Positions 1 to 7,012 of a stretch of 7,138 nucleotides of DNA are shown here, piece after piece. A program made the translations under genes and the position numbers. This stretch comes from an uncultured Coriobacteriaceae bacterium (GTDB taxonomy: Bacteria > Actinomycetota > Coriobacteriia > Coriobacteriales > Eggerthellaceae): positions 1 through 7,138 of the forward strand of contig USJN01000072.1 of assembly GCA_900554945.1 (NCBI GenBank), in the 5' to 3' direction. A model generated the notes under the pieces. It ran no database searches. It was not told the origin of the DNA and saw nothing but the letters and a program-made list of their open reading frames with translations. How positions within the stretch are numbered: position 1 is the stretch's first letter; every line of letters begins with the position of its first letter.

Positions 1-356
1 TAGGTGATATCGGTCATGCCATCCAAAGCATTGCCGAAGGGGCGGGCTTCGGCGTTGTACGCGATTACGGAGGCCATGGCATTGGTCGCGATATGCATGA
101 GAGCCCGCATATTCCCAACCATGGGTTTCGTCACTGGGGGCTCACGTTGCGTGTAGGCATGGTCCTTGCTATCGAGCCGATGATTAACGTGGGGACGCAT
201 AAATTCGTTACCATGCCTGATGGATGGCTTGTCTGTACCAAGGACGGTAAACCATCGGCTCATTTCGAGAAGACCGTGGCAATTACCGAGGACGGCCCCG
301 TCGTTTTGACGACCGAACCCGATTTTAAGCGGCCAGTCTCGAAAGAGAGCGAATAG
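1..356 (+). CDS. map: Type I methionine aminopeptidase, C-terminal part (5' end outside window)
   Basis: This enzyme removes the initiator methionine from nascent cytosolic proteins using a two-metal centre. The frame is open from base 3 and gives 117 residues before a TAG stop. Three expected metal ligands or active-site residues of the pita-bread fold are visible: the His in GGHGIG, followed by the second conserved His in DMHES; the Glu in LAIEPM; and the Glu in HFEKTV near the C-terminus. The two metal-binding Asp residues lie upstream of the window. The Met codon at base 93 falls in the middle of the catalytic domain, so it is an internal residue and not a start. The end of the protein, about 20 residues past HFEKTV, is normal for the family apart from a short charged tail. 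The gene converges on the ATP-grasp gene, and the two stop codons abut with no spacer. Family assignment is firm. Confidence 0.95.
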   Translation, partial: GDIGHAIQSIAEGAGFGVVRDYGGHGIGRDMHESPHIPNHGFRHWGLTLRVGMVLAIEPMINVGTHKFVTMPDGWLVCTKDGKPSAHFEKTVAITEDGPVVLTTEPDFKRPVSKESE

Positions 357-1652
357 CTACTTCAGCTGCTTGCCTTTCGTATCCCAATAGAACTTCTTGA
401 ACTTGCGTATTTGATTCATGAACATGATCTTCGCCCAGAGGTTGTGGGAGAAGGTATCGGGCGTATAGTGCAGCGGATAGGACTCCTTGTTCGAGCGCAG
501 GCGCCCGAGCGCTTCGGCGAGACGCGACTTGTTCTCCATCGAGCGCTTCAGCACATATGCGGGTACGCAGCAGTAGACGAACGGTTCGTAGGCCTCATGG
601 TAGGGAATGTCCTCGCCGAGAACGAACTGCCGAACCATGAGCTCGACGAAGTTCTGTCCGCCAAGGCTCATATAATAGGTGTTGCGACCGCAGCGCGTGT
701 TTACCTCGAAGAAGCGGAACGATCCGTCGCGCTCGTCGAGCTTGATGTCGAAGTTGGCCATGCCGCAGTATCCGACGCGCTTCACGAATCGCTTTGCGCA
801 CTCAACAATGGCGTCCTCTCTTTCGCCGAGGATGCACAGCGGGTTGCCGATAGCCGTGGGGTCGTGGTCCTGCAGGCACACGACACCGCCCGACACGCAA
901 CGAACCTCGCCTTCCGCATTCGAAAAGGTTGTCAGTGTGCGAATCGCATCATCGCCGCCGGGGATGAAGTCTTGGAGCACCATGAGGTTGTTGTAGCTCG
1001 ATTCGCGCAGGGACTTCCAAACCTCGGCCATCTCGGCAGCGTCTTCAATCTCGTAAATCTTGCGCCATCCGCGCACCGTCGGCTCGGCGTCCTGGAACTG
1101 CGCCGAGTTCGACGGCTTCGCGATTAGCGGGAACGGGAGCTCGTCAAGCGGAAGCTCGTCGGGGCCGGCATCGCTGCAGTCGAAGTACCAGGTCTTGGGG
1201 TAGGGGATGTCAAGCTCCTCACACAGCTCGTAGAAGCGGCGCTTCTGCGTGATGTCGTCAAGCAGATTGAAGTCGATGTAGGGGACGACGATGCCCGCCT
1301 CCTCAAGACGGGGCTTCGCCTCGGAGAGCATGCGCGCATGACAGTCGTCGCAACCGAACACCATTGGGACGAAATCGGGGTTCTCGCGGGCGAACTCGGC
1401 GGCGAGGCCCTCGAGCGTCGCATAGAGCACTTCCGCGTCGTGCACGTCGGGGATGAGGCGGTAATCGGTGAAGCGGCTCGTCGAGAGCATCTTGATGTCG
1501 GCGGCGGCAAGCACGATGGTTTGCCCGATGCCGAACGCCCGATTGAGCTCGCGCACGTAGCTGTAAGCGAGGATATCGCCTCCCACGACGATGGGCTTGA
1601 GCAGCTTCCCGACTTCTTCTTTGCGTGCGATACGAGGCTTCAAGTTGGTCAT
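357..1652 (-). CDS. ATP-grasp ligase, D-aspartate ligase-like (peptidoglycan cross-bridge)
   Basis: This is an ATP-grasp carboxylate-amine ligase of 431 residues from the preferred start. It resembles, from memory of the sequence, the Enterococcus faecium D-aspartate ligase, which activates D-Asp and attaches it to the side-chain amine of residue 3 in the peptidoglycan precursor. Shared stretches are VVGGD near residue 22, PYIDFNLLDD near 124, FYELCEELDIPYPKT near 140-154, QDFIPGGDD at 227-235, and ANFDIK with FFEVNTRCGR at 299-323. The last holds the acidic Mg-binding residues, and the Lys in IAKPSNS (about 179) is the ATP-binding lysine. A C-terminal region of about 80 residues rich in Lys and aromatic residues follows. 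The ATG at 1652 is preferred because AAGGA lies 5-6 bases upstream. Upstream ATGs at 1676 and 1667 have no ribosome site. It follows murJ by 27 bp in the same direction, which fits a role before lipid II export. The amino acid added cannot be read from sequence; another D-amino acid or an unrelated ligation is possible. Confidence 0.8.
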   Translation of the reverse strand: MTNLKPRIARKEEVGKLLKPIVVGGDILAYSYVRELNRAFGIGQTIVLAAADIKMLSTSRFTDYRLIPDVHDAEVLYATLEGLAAEFARENPDFVPMVFGCDDCHARMLSEAKPRLEEAGIVVPYIDFNLLDDITQKRRFYELCEELDIPYPKTWYFDCSDAGPDELPLDELPFPLIAKPSNSAQFQDAEPTVRGWRKIYEIEDAAEMAEVWKSLRESSYNNLMVLQDFIPGGDDAIRTLTTFSNAEGEVRCVSGGVVCLQDHDPTAIGNPLCILGEREDAIVECAKRFVKRVGYCGMANFDIKLDERDGSFRFFEVNTRCGRNTYYMSLGGQNFVELMVRQFVLGEDIPYHEAYEPFVYCCVPAYVLKRSMENKSRLAEALGRLRSNKESYPLHYTPDTFSHNLWAKIMFMNQIRKFKKFYWDTKGKQLK

Positions 1653-1679
1653 GACGTTCCTTTTCATAGTGAGCATGCG

Positions 1680-3677
1680 CTAACGGCGGCGCAGCTTGCG
1701 AAAAACCTTCCCGGCGATGTTGGTGATAAACGACGCTTCGGGGATGTGCAGCTTATGGGCAAGGCCAAAGGTCACGATAAGGCTTACAAGCCCACCAGCG
1801 ACGATGTAGCCGAATGCTTGGATAAGGGACCCGGAAAGCGGGCCTACGAAGGTTTCGAGTGCAGTTAAGGTCCCAAAGCCGCAGAGCGCGCCGATGCCCC
1901 CGAGCAGAAGGCCGGCGAATGAGGCGCCGAAGATTTTCCGAACACCCACATGCCCGAGGTGCGCCCTCAGGTAGATGAACATTGCCACGTCTCCCACCAC
2001 GTAAAACGCAATCGAGGCGAGCGCTATGGACTCGATGGTCGCGGGGTTTGGATCCCCGTTGTAGGTCGTCCATGCCCAAAATGCCGTAAGCGCGACCTGC
2101 ACGATGCCCGCGAGGAAGTTCAGCGCCGCGTAAACGCCCATTTTGCGCAGGCTCGAGAATACTTTCTGCAGATAGGAGCTGACACCGTAGAACGGCAGCG
2201 CAAAGGCGAGCACCACAAGGTAGCTCGAGATGGACTGAATGTTCTCCATCGTGAAGGCGCCAACATGGTAGAGCGTGACGAGTGGGACGGAGAACACGGC
2301 GAGATAGAGCGCGAAGGGTACGAGCAGGAACATAATCTGCGCCGTGCCGTTCGTGATGGCCGATACGACGCCCTTCATGTCGCCTTCCGCCTTCATTTCC
2401 GAAAGCTCGGTGAACATGGCGGTCGTGATGGGGATGGCCAGGAAGGAGTAGGGCAGCGTGTACCACAAACGGGAGTATGCGAGGATCGAGGGGCCGTCGA
2501 CGGCAAAACAATAGGAGGCCGCGTTCATAACCGATACGGTCGCGAACGAGATGATCATCACGAGAAACGTCGGCCCGCCGATGGCGAGGGTGTCGCGAAG
2601 TGCGGGGTCGTGAAGGTCGACGTGGGGGCGCAGGCGGATGCCGTTTCGCTTGAGCGCGGGGAGCTGAATCGCCATCTGCACGAAGACGCCGAGCGGATTG
2701 CCGATGGCGATGACGTAGAGCGCGGCGTCGGGGTTTACGGGCGCGATCGCGGCGTACATGAGGAAGGTCGCGATGACGATGACGTTGTTCGCCACCGGGG
2801 CGATCGAGGACCACAGGTAGTCGCGGTTTGCGTTCAAAAGACCCGACACGATCGACGAAGCTCCGTAGAACATGAGCTGAATGGCGAAGTACTGGAAGAA
2901 AAACGTCGCAAGCGCACTCGATGATTGGTCGGAGTAGAATGTCTGCGTGTAGATGACCTGGGCGGGGAAGACCATGCAGAGGACAGACAGCACGCCGAGG
3001 AAGATGGTTACGAGCGTGAGCAGGTTCGACGCGTAGGCGTTGCCCGCCCTGGTGCCCGATTTCTTCTTGACCGAAATATAGACTGGGAGAAATGCCGTGA
3101 CGAGCATGCCGCCCATGACGAGCTCATAGAGCATGTTCGGCAGATTGTTCGCAACCTGATAGGAGCTCGAGAGGAACGACGAGCCGAGCGCGAAGGCCAT
3201 CGCCCATGTTCTCAAGAACCCGGTGATGCGTGAGAAGAGCACGCAGACGCTCATGAGCGCCGCCGACGCGCCGACGGAAGAGGCCTTGCTTTCGGGCTCT
3301 TCGTCGACGATGGTGACATCGGGTGCAGGCGCGGGGGTCCGGACGTCGTTGCCCGCTTTGACGCGCGTTTGGACAGGCGCGTTCGTGCGGGCGTCCGACG
3401 ATGCGGCAAGCGTCTTGTCGACGCCAGCGTGTTTGCTCACGATGGGAATCGCCGAGGTTTCGCCTGGGGCCGCACTGCGCATGAGGGCCTGTCGCTCGCG
3501 ACGTGCGTCGAGTTCTGCCGCCTTATCGGTGCCGGCGTGCTTGCCTATGACGGGGATGCGGCCGGTTTCACCTGCTTCCCAGGTGCGAGGCTGTACGGAT
3601 GGCGTCTCGTTTGCACGGTGGGCGCCGTTTTGCTCAGGGGCGCGCCTATGTTGAGCTCGTGCGAGCTTGTCTGACAT
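1680..3677 (-). CDS. murJ: MurJ/MviN-family lipid II flippase with long N-terminal cytosolic tail
   Basis: MurJ moves lipid II across the cytoplasmic membrane for cell-wall assembly. Of 665 residues, about 130-665 form the polytopic MOP-superfamily membrane core; the hydrophobic segments are consistent with 14 helices, though I did not count them exactly. The core opens with the family signature FSRITGFLR. Its two Arg residues (150 and 156) align with Arg18 and Arg24 of E. coli MurJ, which are needed for function. NNLPNMLYELVMGG then matches the conserved first-lobe motif. Residues 1-130 are hydrophilic, rich in Ala, Arg and Pro, and contain a 17-residue imperfect repeat (see repeat entry). 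The E. coli protein lacks such a tail. The C-terminus ends in a basic RKLRRR stretch. I see no pseudokinase domain like that of mycobacterial MviN. The start is uncertain: ATG at 3677 or in-frame TTG at 3689, with only a weak GAAGAGA purine run nearby. The ATP-grasp ligase follows closely, so the two are probably co-transcribed. Confidence 0.93.
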   Translation of the reverse strand: MSDKLARAQHRRAPEQNGAHRANETPSVQPRTWEAGETGRIPVIGKHAGTDKAAELDARRERQALMRSAAPGETSAIPIVSKHAGVDKTLAASSDARTNAPVQTRVKAGNDVRTPAPAPDVTIVDEEPESKASSVGASAALMSVCVLFSRITGFLRTWAMAFALGSSFLSSSYQVANNLPNMLYELVMGGMLVTAFLPVYISVKKKSGTRAGNAYASNLLTLVTIFLGVLSVLCMVFPAQVIYTQTFYSDQSSSALATFFFQYFAIQLMFYGASSIVSGLLNANRDYLWSSIAPVANNVIVIATFLMYAAIAPVNPDAALYVIAIGNPLGVFVQMAIQLPALKRNGIRLRPHVDLHDPALRDTLAIGGPTFLVMIISFATVSVMNAASYCFAVDGPSILAYSRLWYTLPYSFLAIPITTAMFTELSEMKAEGDMKGVVSAITNGTAQIMFLLVPFALYLAVFSVPLVTLYHVGAFTMENIQSISSYLVVLAFALPFYGVSSYLQKVFSSLRKMGVYAALNFLAGIVQVALTAFWAWTTYNGDPNPATIESIALASIAFYVVGDVAMFIYLRAHLGHVGVRKIFGASFAGLLLGGIGALCGFGTLTALETFVGPLSGSLIQAFGYIVAGGLVSLIVTFGLAHKLHIPEASFITNIAGKVFRKLRRR
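3414..3572 (-). repeat. Two-copy 17-residue repeat in the MurJ N-terminal tail
   Basis: Bases 3522-3572 and 3414-3464 (51 bp each, 36 codons apart) encode GETGRIPVIGKHAGTDK and GETSAIPIVSKHAGVDK. The two peptides are identical at 11 of 17 positions: the GET, IP, KHAG and DK elements. By hand alignment the DNA copies match at 34 of 51 bases. Most of the DNA mismatches cluster at the variable codons, so the repeat is old and appears to be held by protein-level constraint. It lies in the cytosolic, probably disordered tail and has no counterpart in the membrane core. A third, shorter related element (ETPSV, residues 24-28) lies further N-terminal. Confidence 0.8.
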
Positions 3678-3700
3678 GCAAACGACCAATTCTCTTCGGA

Positions 3701-3706
3701 TATAAT
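3701..3706 (+). promoter_or_regulatory. Candidate -10 element for nadK
   Basis: A perfect TATAAT lies 35 bases before the nadK start codon, inside the 64-bp gap between the divergent murJ and nadK starts. At the usual 16-18 bp spacing upstream there is no good -35 hexamer (GCAAAC or TGCAAA), and the sequence there already belongs to murJ codons. The promoter may depend on an activator or be weak. The -10 call rests on its exact match and position only. Confidence 0.5.
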
Positions 3707-3741
3707 CATCTCATCTTAGCAAACACAACGGAAGCGCTTTC

Positions 3742-4707
3742 ATGAACCTGCTCATCGTACGCAATAACTCCAACTCGCAAGCGATAGATGCGTCGCTTCT
3801 TTTAGCCACTTACCTGGGAACACAGGGAATCGGCTACGCGATATTCGATTCGTCCGACCTTGAGGGCCTCGATCCCAATCCTCTCGTTTCGCAGCAGCTT
3901 GCCCGCGGCGTCGATCTGGCGGTCGTCCTCGGCGGGGACGGAACGATCCTGCGCACGGCGCGCGCCATCGGCACCTCGGGTGTCCCGATTTTGGGCATCA
4001 ACTTCGGAAGACTGGGCTTTCTCGCGAACGAGAGCGACGACGGCGTGGTCGCCATCGTGGCGGCGGCGCTTGCGGGAGAGACGGTAAGCGAGCGGCGCAG
4101 CAATCTGCGCGTCGACATCGTCTGCGAAGGGGAGGTCGACCCGTGGGCGTCAAGCGATGCGGACGGGCCGTTTGGCATATCGCCTCACGAGAGGGTTTCT
4201 GCCTGGTTCGACGAAGAGGAAGATGCGGGTGTGGGTCTCTCGGCTGAGGACGCCCCAGGCCATACCTTCTTCGCGCTGAACGAGGCGGCGGTGACGCGCG
4301 GTGCGAACGGGCGCATCATCGATTTCTCGCTTTCCATCTCCGATGTTCCTATCGCGGACATGCGCGGCGACGGGCTTGTGGTTGCTACGGCGACGGGCTC
4401 GACCGCCTATGCGCTCTCTGTCGGCGGGCCGCTTGTGGCACCCGGCTTCAACGGGCTGATTGCCGTGCCGATAGCCCCGCACTCGCTTCGCGCCCGTGCG
4501 ATGCTCACCTCGGAGAACGATGTGGTGGAAATGGATTTGTCGCAGAATGCGGCGGGGCGGGAGGCGACGCTGTTCATCGACGGCGACATGGCAAAGCTCC
4601 CGTCGCCCATCAAGCACATGTACGTGCGCCGCGGCGCCGAGCCGACGACGCTTTTGCGCTACAAGGGCGAGAATTTCTACGAATACGCGTCCTCGGCGTT
4701 CTTCTAG
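3742..4707 (+). CDS. nadK: NAD kinase
   Basis: NAD kinase phosphorylates NAD to NADP using ATP or polyphosphate and is the only route to NADP in most bacteria. The 321-residue product shows the family motifs in order: GGDGTILRTAR at 64-74 with catalytic Asp66; NFGRLGFLA at 87-95; ALNEAAVTRG at 178-187, containing the NAD-contacting Asn-Glu pair; and ATATGSTAYALSVGGPL at 215-231, where most relatives have TPTGSTAY. IAPHSLRAR follows at 244-252 and a conserved FIDGD at 278-282. The ATG has a GGAAG ribosome site 7 bases upstream. Residues about 130-172 form an acidic stretch (EEED and similar) between the strand ending RVDIVCEG and the ALNE motif, longer than the short loop usual there. It is divergent from murJ and convergent with panD across a hairpin. 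Assignment is firm. Confidence 0.96.
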   Translation: MNLLIVRNNSNSQAIDASLLLATYLGTQGIGYAIFDSSDLEGLDPNPLVSQQLARGVDLAVVLGGDGTILRTARAIGTSGVPILGINFGRLGFLANESDDGVVAIVAAALAGETVSERRSNLRVDIVCEGEVDPWASSDADGPFGISPHERVSAWFDEEEDAGVGLSAEDAPGHTFFALNEAAVTRGANGRIIDFSLSISDVPIADMRGDGLVVATATGSTAYALSVGGPLVAPGFNGLIAVPIAPHSLRARAMLTSENDVVEMDLSQNAAGREATLFIDGDMAKLPSPIKHMYVRRGAEPTTLLRYKGENFYEYASSAFF

Positions 4708-4773
4708 AGGCGGCGTCGCTGGTCGAGAGGGCGGAAACGAAGCTCCGAGTGCCGAGGGCCATCTCTTGCAGAA

Positions 4774-4807
4774 AGGGCGGTGCCTGCTTAGGAATAGGCA
4801 CCGCCCT
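4774..4807. terminator. Bidirectional intrinsic terminator between nadK and panD
   Basis: A perfect 12-bp GC-rich inverted repeat (AGGGCGGTGCCT and its complement, 4774-4785 and 4796-4807) encloses a 10-base loop. It sits in the 109-bp gap between convergent genes. On the + strand the stem is followed by CGAATGGTTTTAC, and on the - strand by TTCTGC after the stem's own final T. Neither T-tract is strong, but the position 66 bp past nadK and 9 bp past panD makes a shared terminator the natural reading. The rest of the gap (4708-4773) shows nothing else. Confidence 0.8.
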
Positions 4808-4816
4808 CGAATGGTT

Positions 4817-5203
4817 TTACTGCTCGAGCACCCCGTGGCGCTCGTAGCGGGCAACCTGCTCGGGTTTGTTATTCGCGCCCACGAGCACGACGCGCGGCGG
4901 GTTTGCGTCCGCCTCCTGCTCGGTCATCATCGCGTAGCACATGATGATGATCTTGTCGCCGACCGAGACGCAGCGTGCGGCAGCGCCGTTCAGACAGATG
5001 GTGCCGCTGTCGCGCTCACCTGCGATGACGTAGGTCTCGAAGCGCGCGCCGTTGTTCACGTCGACGATCGCCACCTTCTCGTACTCGCGGATGCCGGCCG
5101 CCTTCATGAGCGCCTCGTCAACGGTGATCGAGCCGACGTAGTTGAGCTCGGCCTGCGTGACCGTCGCGCGGTGGATCTTTCCCTTCAACATATGCAAGAG
5201 CAT
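4817..5203 (-). CDS. panD: Aspartate 1-decarboxylase precursor
   Basis: PanD converts L-aspartate to beta-alanine for pantothenate synthesis. It is a pyruvoyl enzyme that cleaves itself between Gly24 and Ser25. The 128-residue product aligns without gaps with the N-terminal half of the E. coli enzyme: Gly24-Ser25 are in YVGSIT, Lys9 and His11 are in LKGKIHRA, and Arg54, Thr57, Tyr58 and Asn72 are all at their expected numbers. This agreement supports the ATG at 5203 over the Met at codon 5. An AAGGAG ribosome site lies 7 bases upstream of it. It is the last gene of panB-panC-panD, 21 bp behind panC, and is followed by the shared hairpin terminator. The self-processing class usually needs either PanM or no helper; no panM is in the window. 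Confidence 0.97.
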   Translation of the reverse strand: MLLHMLKGKIHRATVTQAELNYVGSITVDEALMKAAGIREYEKVAIVDVNNGARFETYVIAGERDSGTICLNGAAARCVSVGDKIIIMCYAMMTEQEADANPPRVVLVGANNKPEQVARYERHGVLEQ

Positions 5204-5224
5204 GGGTCTTCTCCTTTTCGCGCG

Positions 5225-6070
5225 CTACATCTCGAAGATGAAGTTATCGATCAGGCGCGTCTTGCCGATGTAGACCGCCATCGCCACGAGGACCGAGGAG
5301 TCGGCAACATCGACGGGTTTGATGCCGTCCCACGACACCATCTCGACGTAGTCGATGCGTGCGAGCGGCTCTGCCTCGATGATTGCACGCATAGCGCCTA
5401 GAATCGTCTTCGCGTCGCGCTCGCCTTCTTCCATAAGACGATGCCCCTCGCGCACCGCGCGGGAGAGCACGAGCGCCGCTTCACGCTCGGCGGGAGAGAG
5501 GTAGGTGTTGCGCGAGCTTTTCGCGAGGCCGCCTTCTTCGCGGACGATGGGGCACCCGATGACCTCGACGTTCATGTTCAGGTCGCGAACCATTCTCCGA
5601 ACGACAGCGAGCTGCTGCGCGTCCTTTTGGCCGAAGTACGCGCGGTCGGCCTGCGAGATGTTCATGAGCTTGGAGACCACGGTGCACACTCCGCGGAAAT
5701 GCGTGGGGCGCGTCTTGCCGCAGAGTTCGGAGGTGATTTCCTCTACGTTCACAAACGTGCACGCATCGGGGGCATAGAGCTCGGAGGGCTCGGGATGGAA
5801 GACCAGGTCGGCGCCGGCGTTCTCGATGAGCACGGTGTCGGCGGCGAAGTCGCGCGGGTAGGTGGCCAGATCCTCGTTCGGCGCGAACTGAATGGGGTTC
5901 AAAAACACGCTCACCATCACGCGGTCGCATTCGGCGACGGCGTGCTTGATAAGGCTCTCGTGACCCTCGTGGAGATACCCCATCGTGGGGACGAGGCCTA
6001 CGGTCAGCCCCTCGGCCTTCCATTGGCGCACGGTCTGCTTCGCCTGCTCGACGGTTGTTGCAATATTCAT
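5225..6070 (-). CDS. panC: Pantothenate synthetase (pantoate--beta-alanine ligase)
   Basis: PanC condenses D-pantoate with beta-alanine in an ATP-dependent reaction via a pantoyl-adenylate. The 281-residue product has the nucleotidyltransferase HIGH-type motif VPTMGYLHEGHESL at 27-40, FLNPIQF for pantoate and ATP contacts, the conserved YFGQKDAQQL segment, and KSSRNTYLS as the KMSKS-like ATP loop. The start is placed at the ATG at 6070 because from there the spacing to VPTMG equals that of E. coli PanC, with the Pro at residue 28 in both. A TTG at 6094 directly follows the panB stop (TAATTG) and would add eight residues (MSKKDNSP). Neither start has a good ribosome site; AAGAAAG lies 11 bases before the ATG. 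It lies between panB and panD in a tight operon, so translational coupling to panB is plausible. Confidence 0.96.
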   Translation of the reverse strand: MNIATTVEQAKQTVRQWKAEGLTVGLVPTMGYLHEGHESLIKHAVAECDRVMVSVFLNPIQFAPNEDLATYPRDFAADTVLIENAGADLVFHPEPSELYAPDACTFVNVEEITSELCGKTRPTHFRGVCTVVSKLMNISQADRAYFGQKDAQQLAVVRRMVRDLNMNVEVIGCPIVREEGGLAKSSRNTYLSPAEREAALVLSRAVREGHRLMEEGERDAKTILGAMRAIIEAEPLARIDYVEMVSWDGIKPVDVADSSVLVAMAVYIGKTRLIDNFIFEM

Positions 6071-6094
6071 AGGAGAGTTGTCTTTCTTGCTCAA

Positions 6095-6931
6095 TTAGTA
6101 CAGTTTCTTGATGACGTCGTCACCTGAGTGGAAGGTCTCGCTGTCGGCGGGGAAGGTGCCGGCACCGACTGCCTCGATGTAGTCGGAGAAGCCCTTGCGC
6201 ATCACGTCGCCCACCTCGGCGAAGCGCCGCGCAAACTTGGGGGAGAAGCCGCTCGTCATGCCGAGCATGTCCTGGTAGACGAGAATCTGCCCATCGCATG
6301 CCGCGCCGGCTCCGATGCCGATGGTGGGAATCGAGACGCGGCTGGTGACGAGCTCGGCCAAGGCAGCGGGCACGCACTCGAGCACGATGGCGAAGGCGCC
6401 GGCCTCTTCAAGCGCACAGGCGTTGTCGAGGAGCGCTCGGGCGGATTCCTCGGTCTTGCCCTGCACCTTGAAGCCGCCGAAGGCGTTCACCGACTGCGGC
6501 GTCAGGCCCAGATGTCCCATCACGGGGATGCCTGCGGCCACGATGGCGCGCACTTGCGGACAGACTTCGCGCCCGCCCTCGAGCTTCACGGCGTTCGCGC
6601 GGCCTTCCTTCAAAAGGCGGCCGGCGTTGCGCACCGCGTCTTCCGCGCTCACCTCGTAGGAGAGGAAGGGCATGTCGCATACGATGAGTGCATGCGAGGC
6701 TCCGCGCGCGACCGCGCGGCTGTGGTGGATCATATCTTCCATGGTAACTGAGAGGGTATCTTCGTACCCTAAGATGACGTTCCCTAAGGAATCGCCGATG
6801 AGGATGCCGTCAACGCCCGCTTCGTCTTGAAGCTTCGCGGTCGAATAGTCGTAGGCGGTCAGCATTGCCAACTTTCTGCCCTCGGCTTTCGCGCGCTGGA
6901 ACGTGGCGACGGTCTGCTTGGAAACAGGCAT
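6095..6931 (-). CDS. panB: 3-methyl-2-oxobutanoate hydroxymethyltransferase (ketopantoate synthase)
   Basis: PanB transfers a hydroxymethyl group from 5,10-methylene-THF to 2-oxoisovalerate, the committed step of pantothenate synthesis. The 278-residue TIM-barrel protein keeps the Mg-binding Asp47 (LIGDSLGN) and Asp86 (CDMPF), Lys116 and Glu118 (VKLEGG), and the catalytic Glu185 (LECVP). These match Asp45, Asp84, Lys112, Glu114 and Glu181 of E. coli with small offsets. GHLGLTPQS and TIGIGAGA with [13 protein letters not shown] are also typical. The ATG at 6931 is preferred because AAAGGG lies 6 bases upstream. An in-frame ATG at 6946, which would add MKGTA, has no comparable site. It is the first gene of the operon, downstream of a candidate promoter and a leader of about 75 bases. 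Assignment is firm. Confidence 0.97.
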   Translation of the reverse strand: MPVSKQTVATFQRAKAEGRKLAMLTAYDYSTAKLQDEAGVDGILIGDSLGNVILGYEDTLSVTMEDMIHHSRAVARGASHALIVCDMPFLSYEVSAEDAVRNAGRLLKEGRANAVKLEGGREVCPQVRAIVAAGIPVMGHLGLTPQSVNAFGGFKVQGKTEESARALLDNACALEEAGAFAIVLECVPAALAELVTSRVSIPTIGIGAGAACDGQILVYQDMLGMTSGFSPKFARRFAEVGDVMRKGFSDYIEAVGAGTFPADSETFHSGDDVIKKLY

Positions 6932-6977
6932 AGCCGTCCCTTTCATTTGTATGCTTCGAGGCTGGATGCCTGGCCGT

Positions 6978-7004
6978 GTGCCGGGTCACCCGCACTCCTT
7001 GTGC
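6978..7004 (-). promoter_or_regulatory. panB leader with two mutually exclusive small hairpins
   Basis: Within the untranslated leader, read on the minus strand, a GTGC element (6995-6992) can pair in two ways. It can pair with the preceding GCAC (7004-7001), putting AAGGA in the loop. Alternatively, GTG with the next CGGG can pair with the downstream CCCG and CAC (stem 6978-6995, one bulged base, TGA loop). AAGGAG at 7000-6995 is also a ribosome-site match, with a GTG codon 5 bases later that opens a frame out of register with panB. The pairings are visible, but the stems are short and a regulatory role is only a possibility. I recognise no known riboswitch family. Confidence 0.3.
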
Positions 7005-7012
7005 AGCTGGAC

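Noticed and set aside
411..1127. Open frame of 238 codons on the + strand opposite the ATP-grasp gene
   Set aside because: The composition is that of a complementary frame and no motif is recognisable, whereas the minus-strand ATP-grasp protein has ordered family motifs.
1950..2924. Long open frame of 324 codons on the + strand opposite murJ
   Set aside because: Its translation is rich in Arg, His, Asp, Glu and Gly with no fold-like hydrophobic pattern, as expected for the complement of a GC-rich membrane protein gene. murJ on the other strand is certain.
4496..5401. Open frame of 301 codons on the + strand spanning the end of nadK, the terminator and the antisense of panD
   Set aside because: It crosses a clear terminator hairpin and lies in the wrong frame or strand of three firmly assigned genes; it is a GC-driven shadow.
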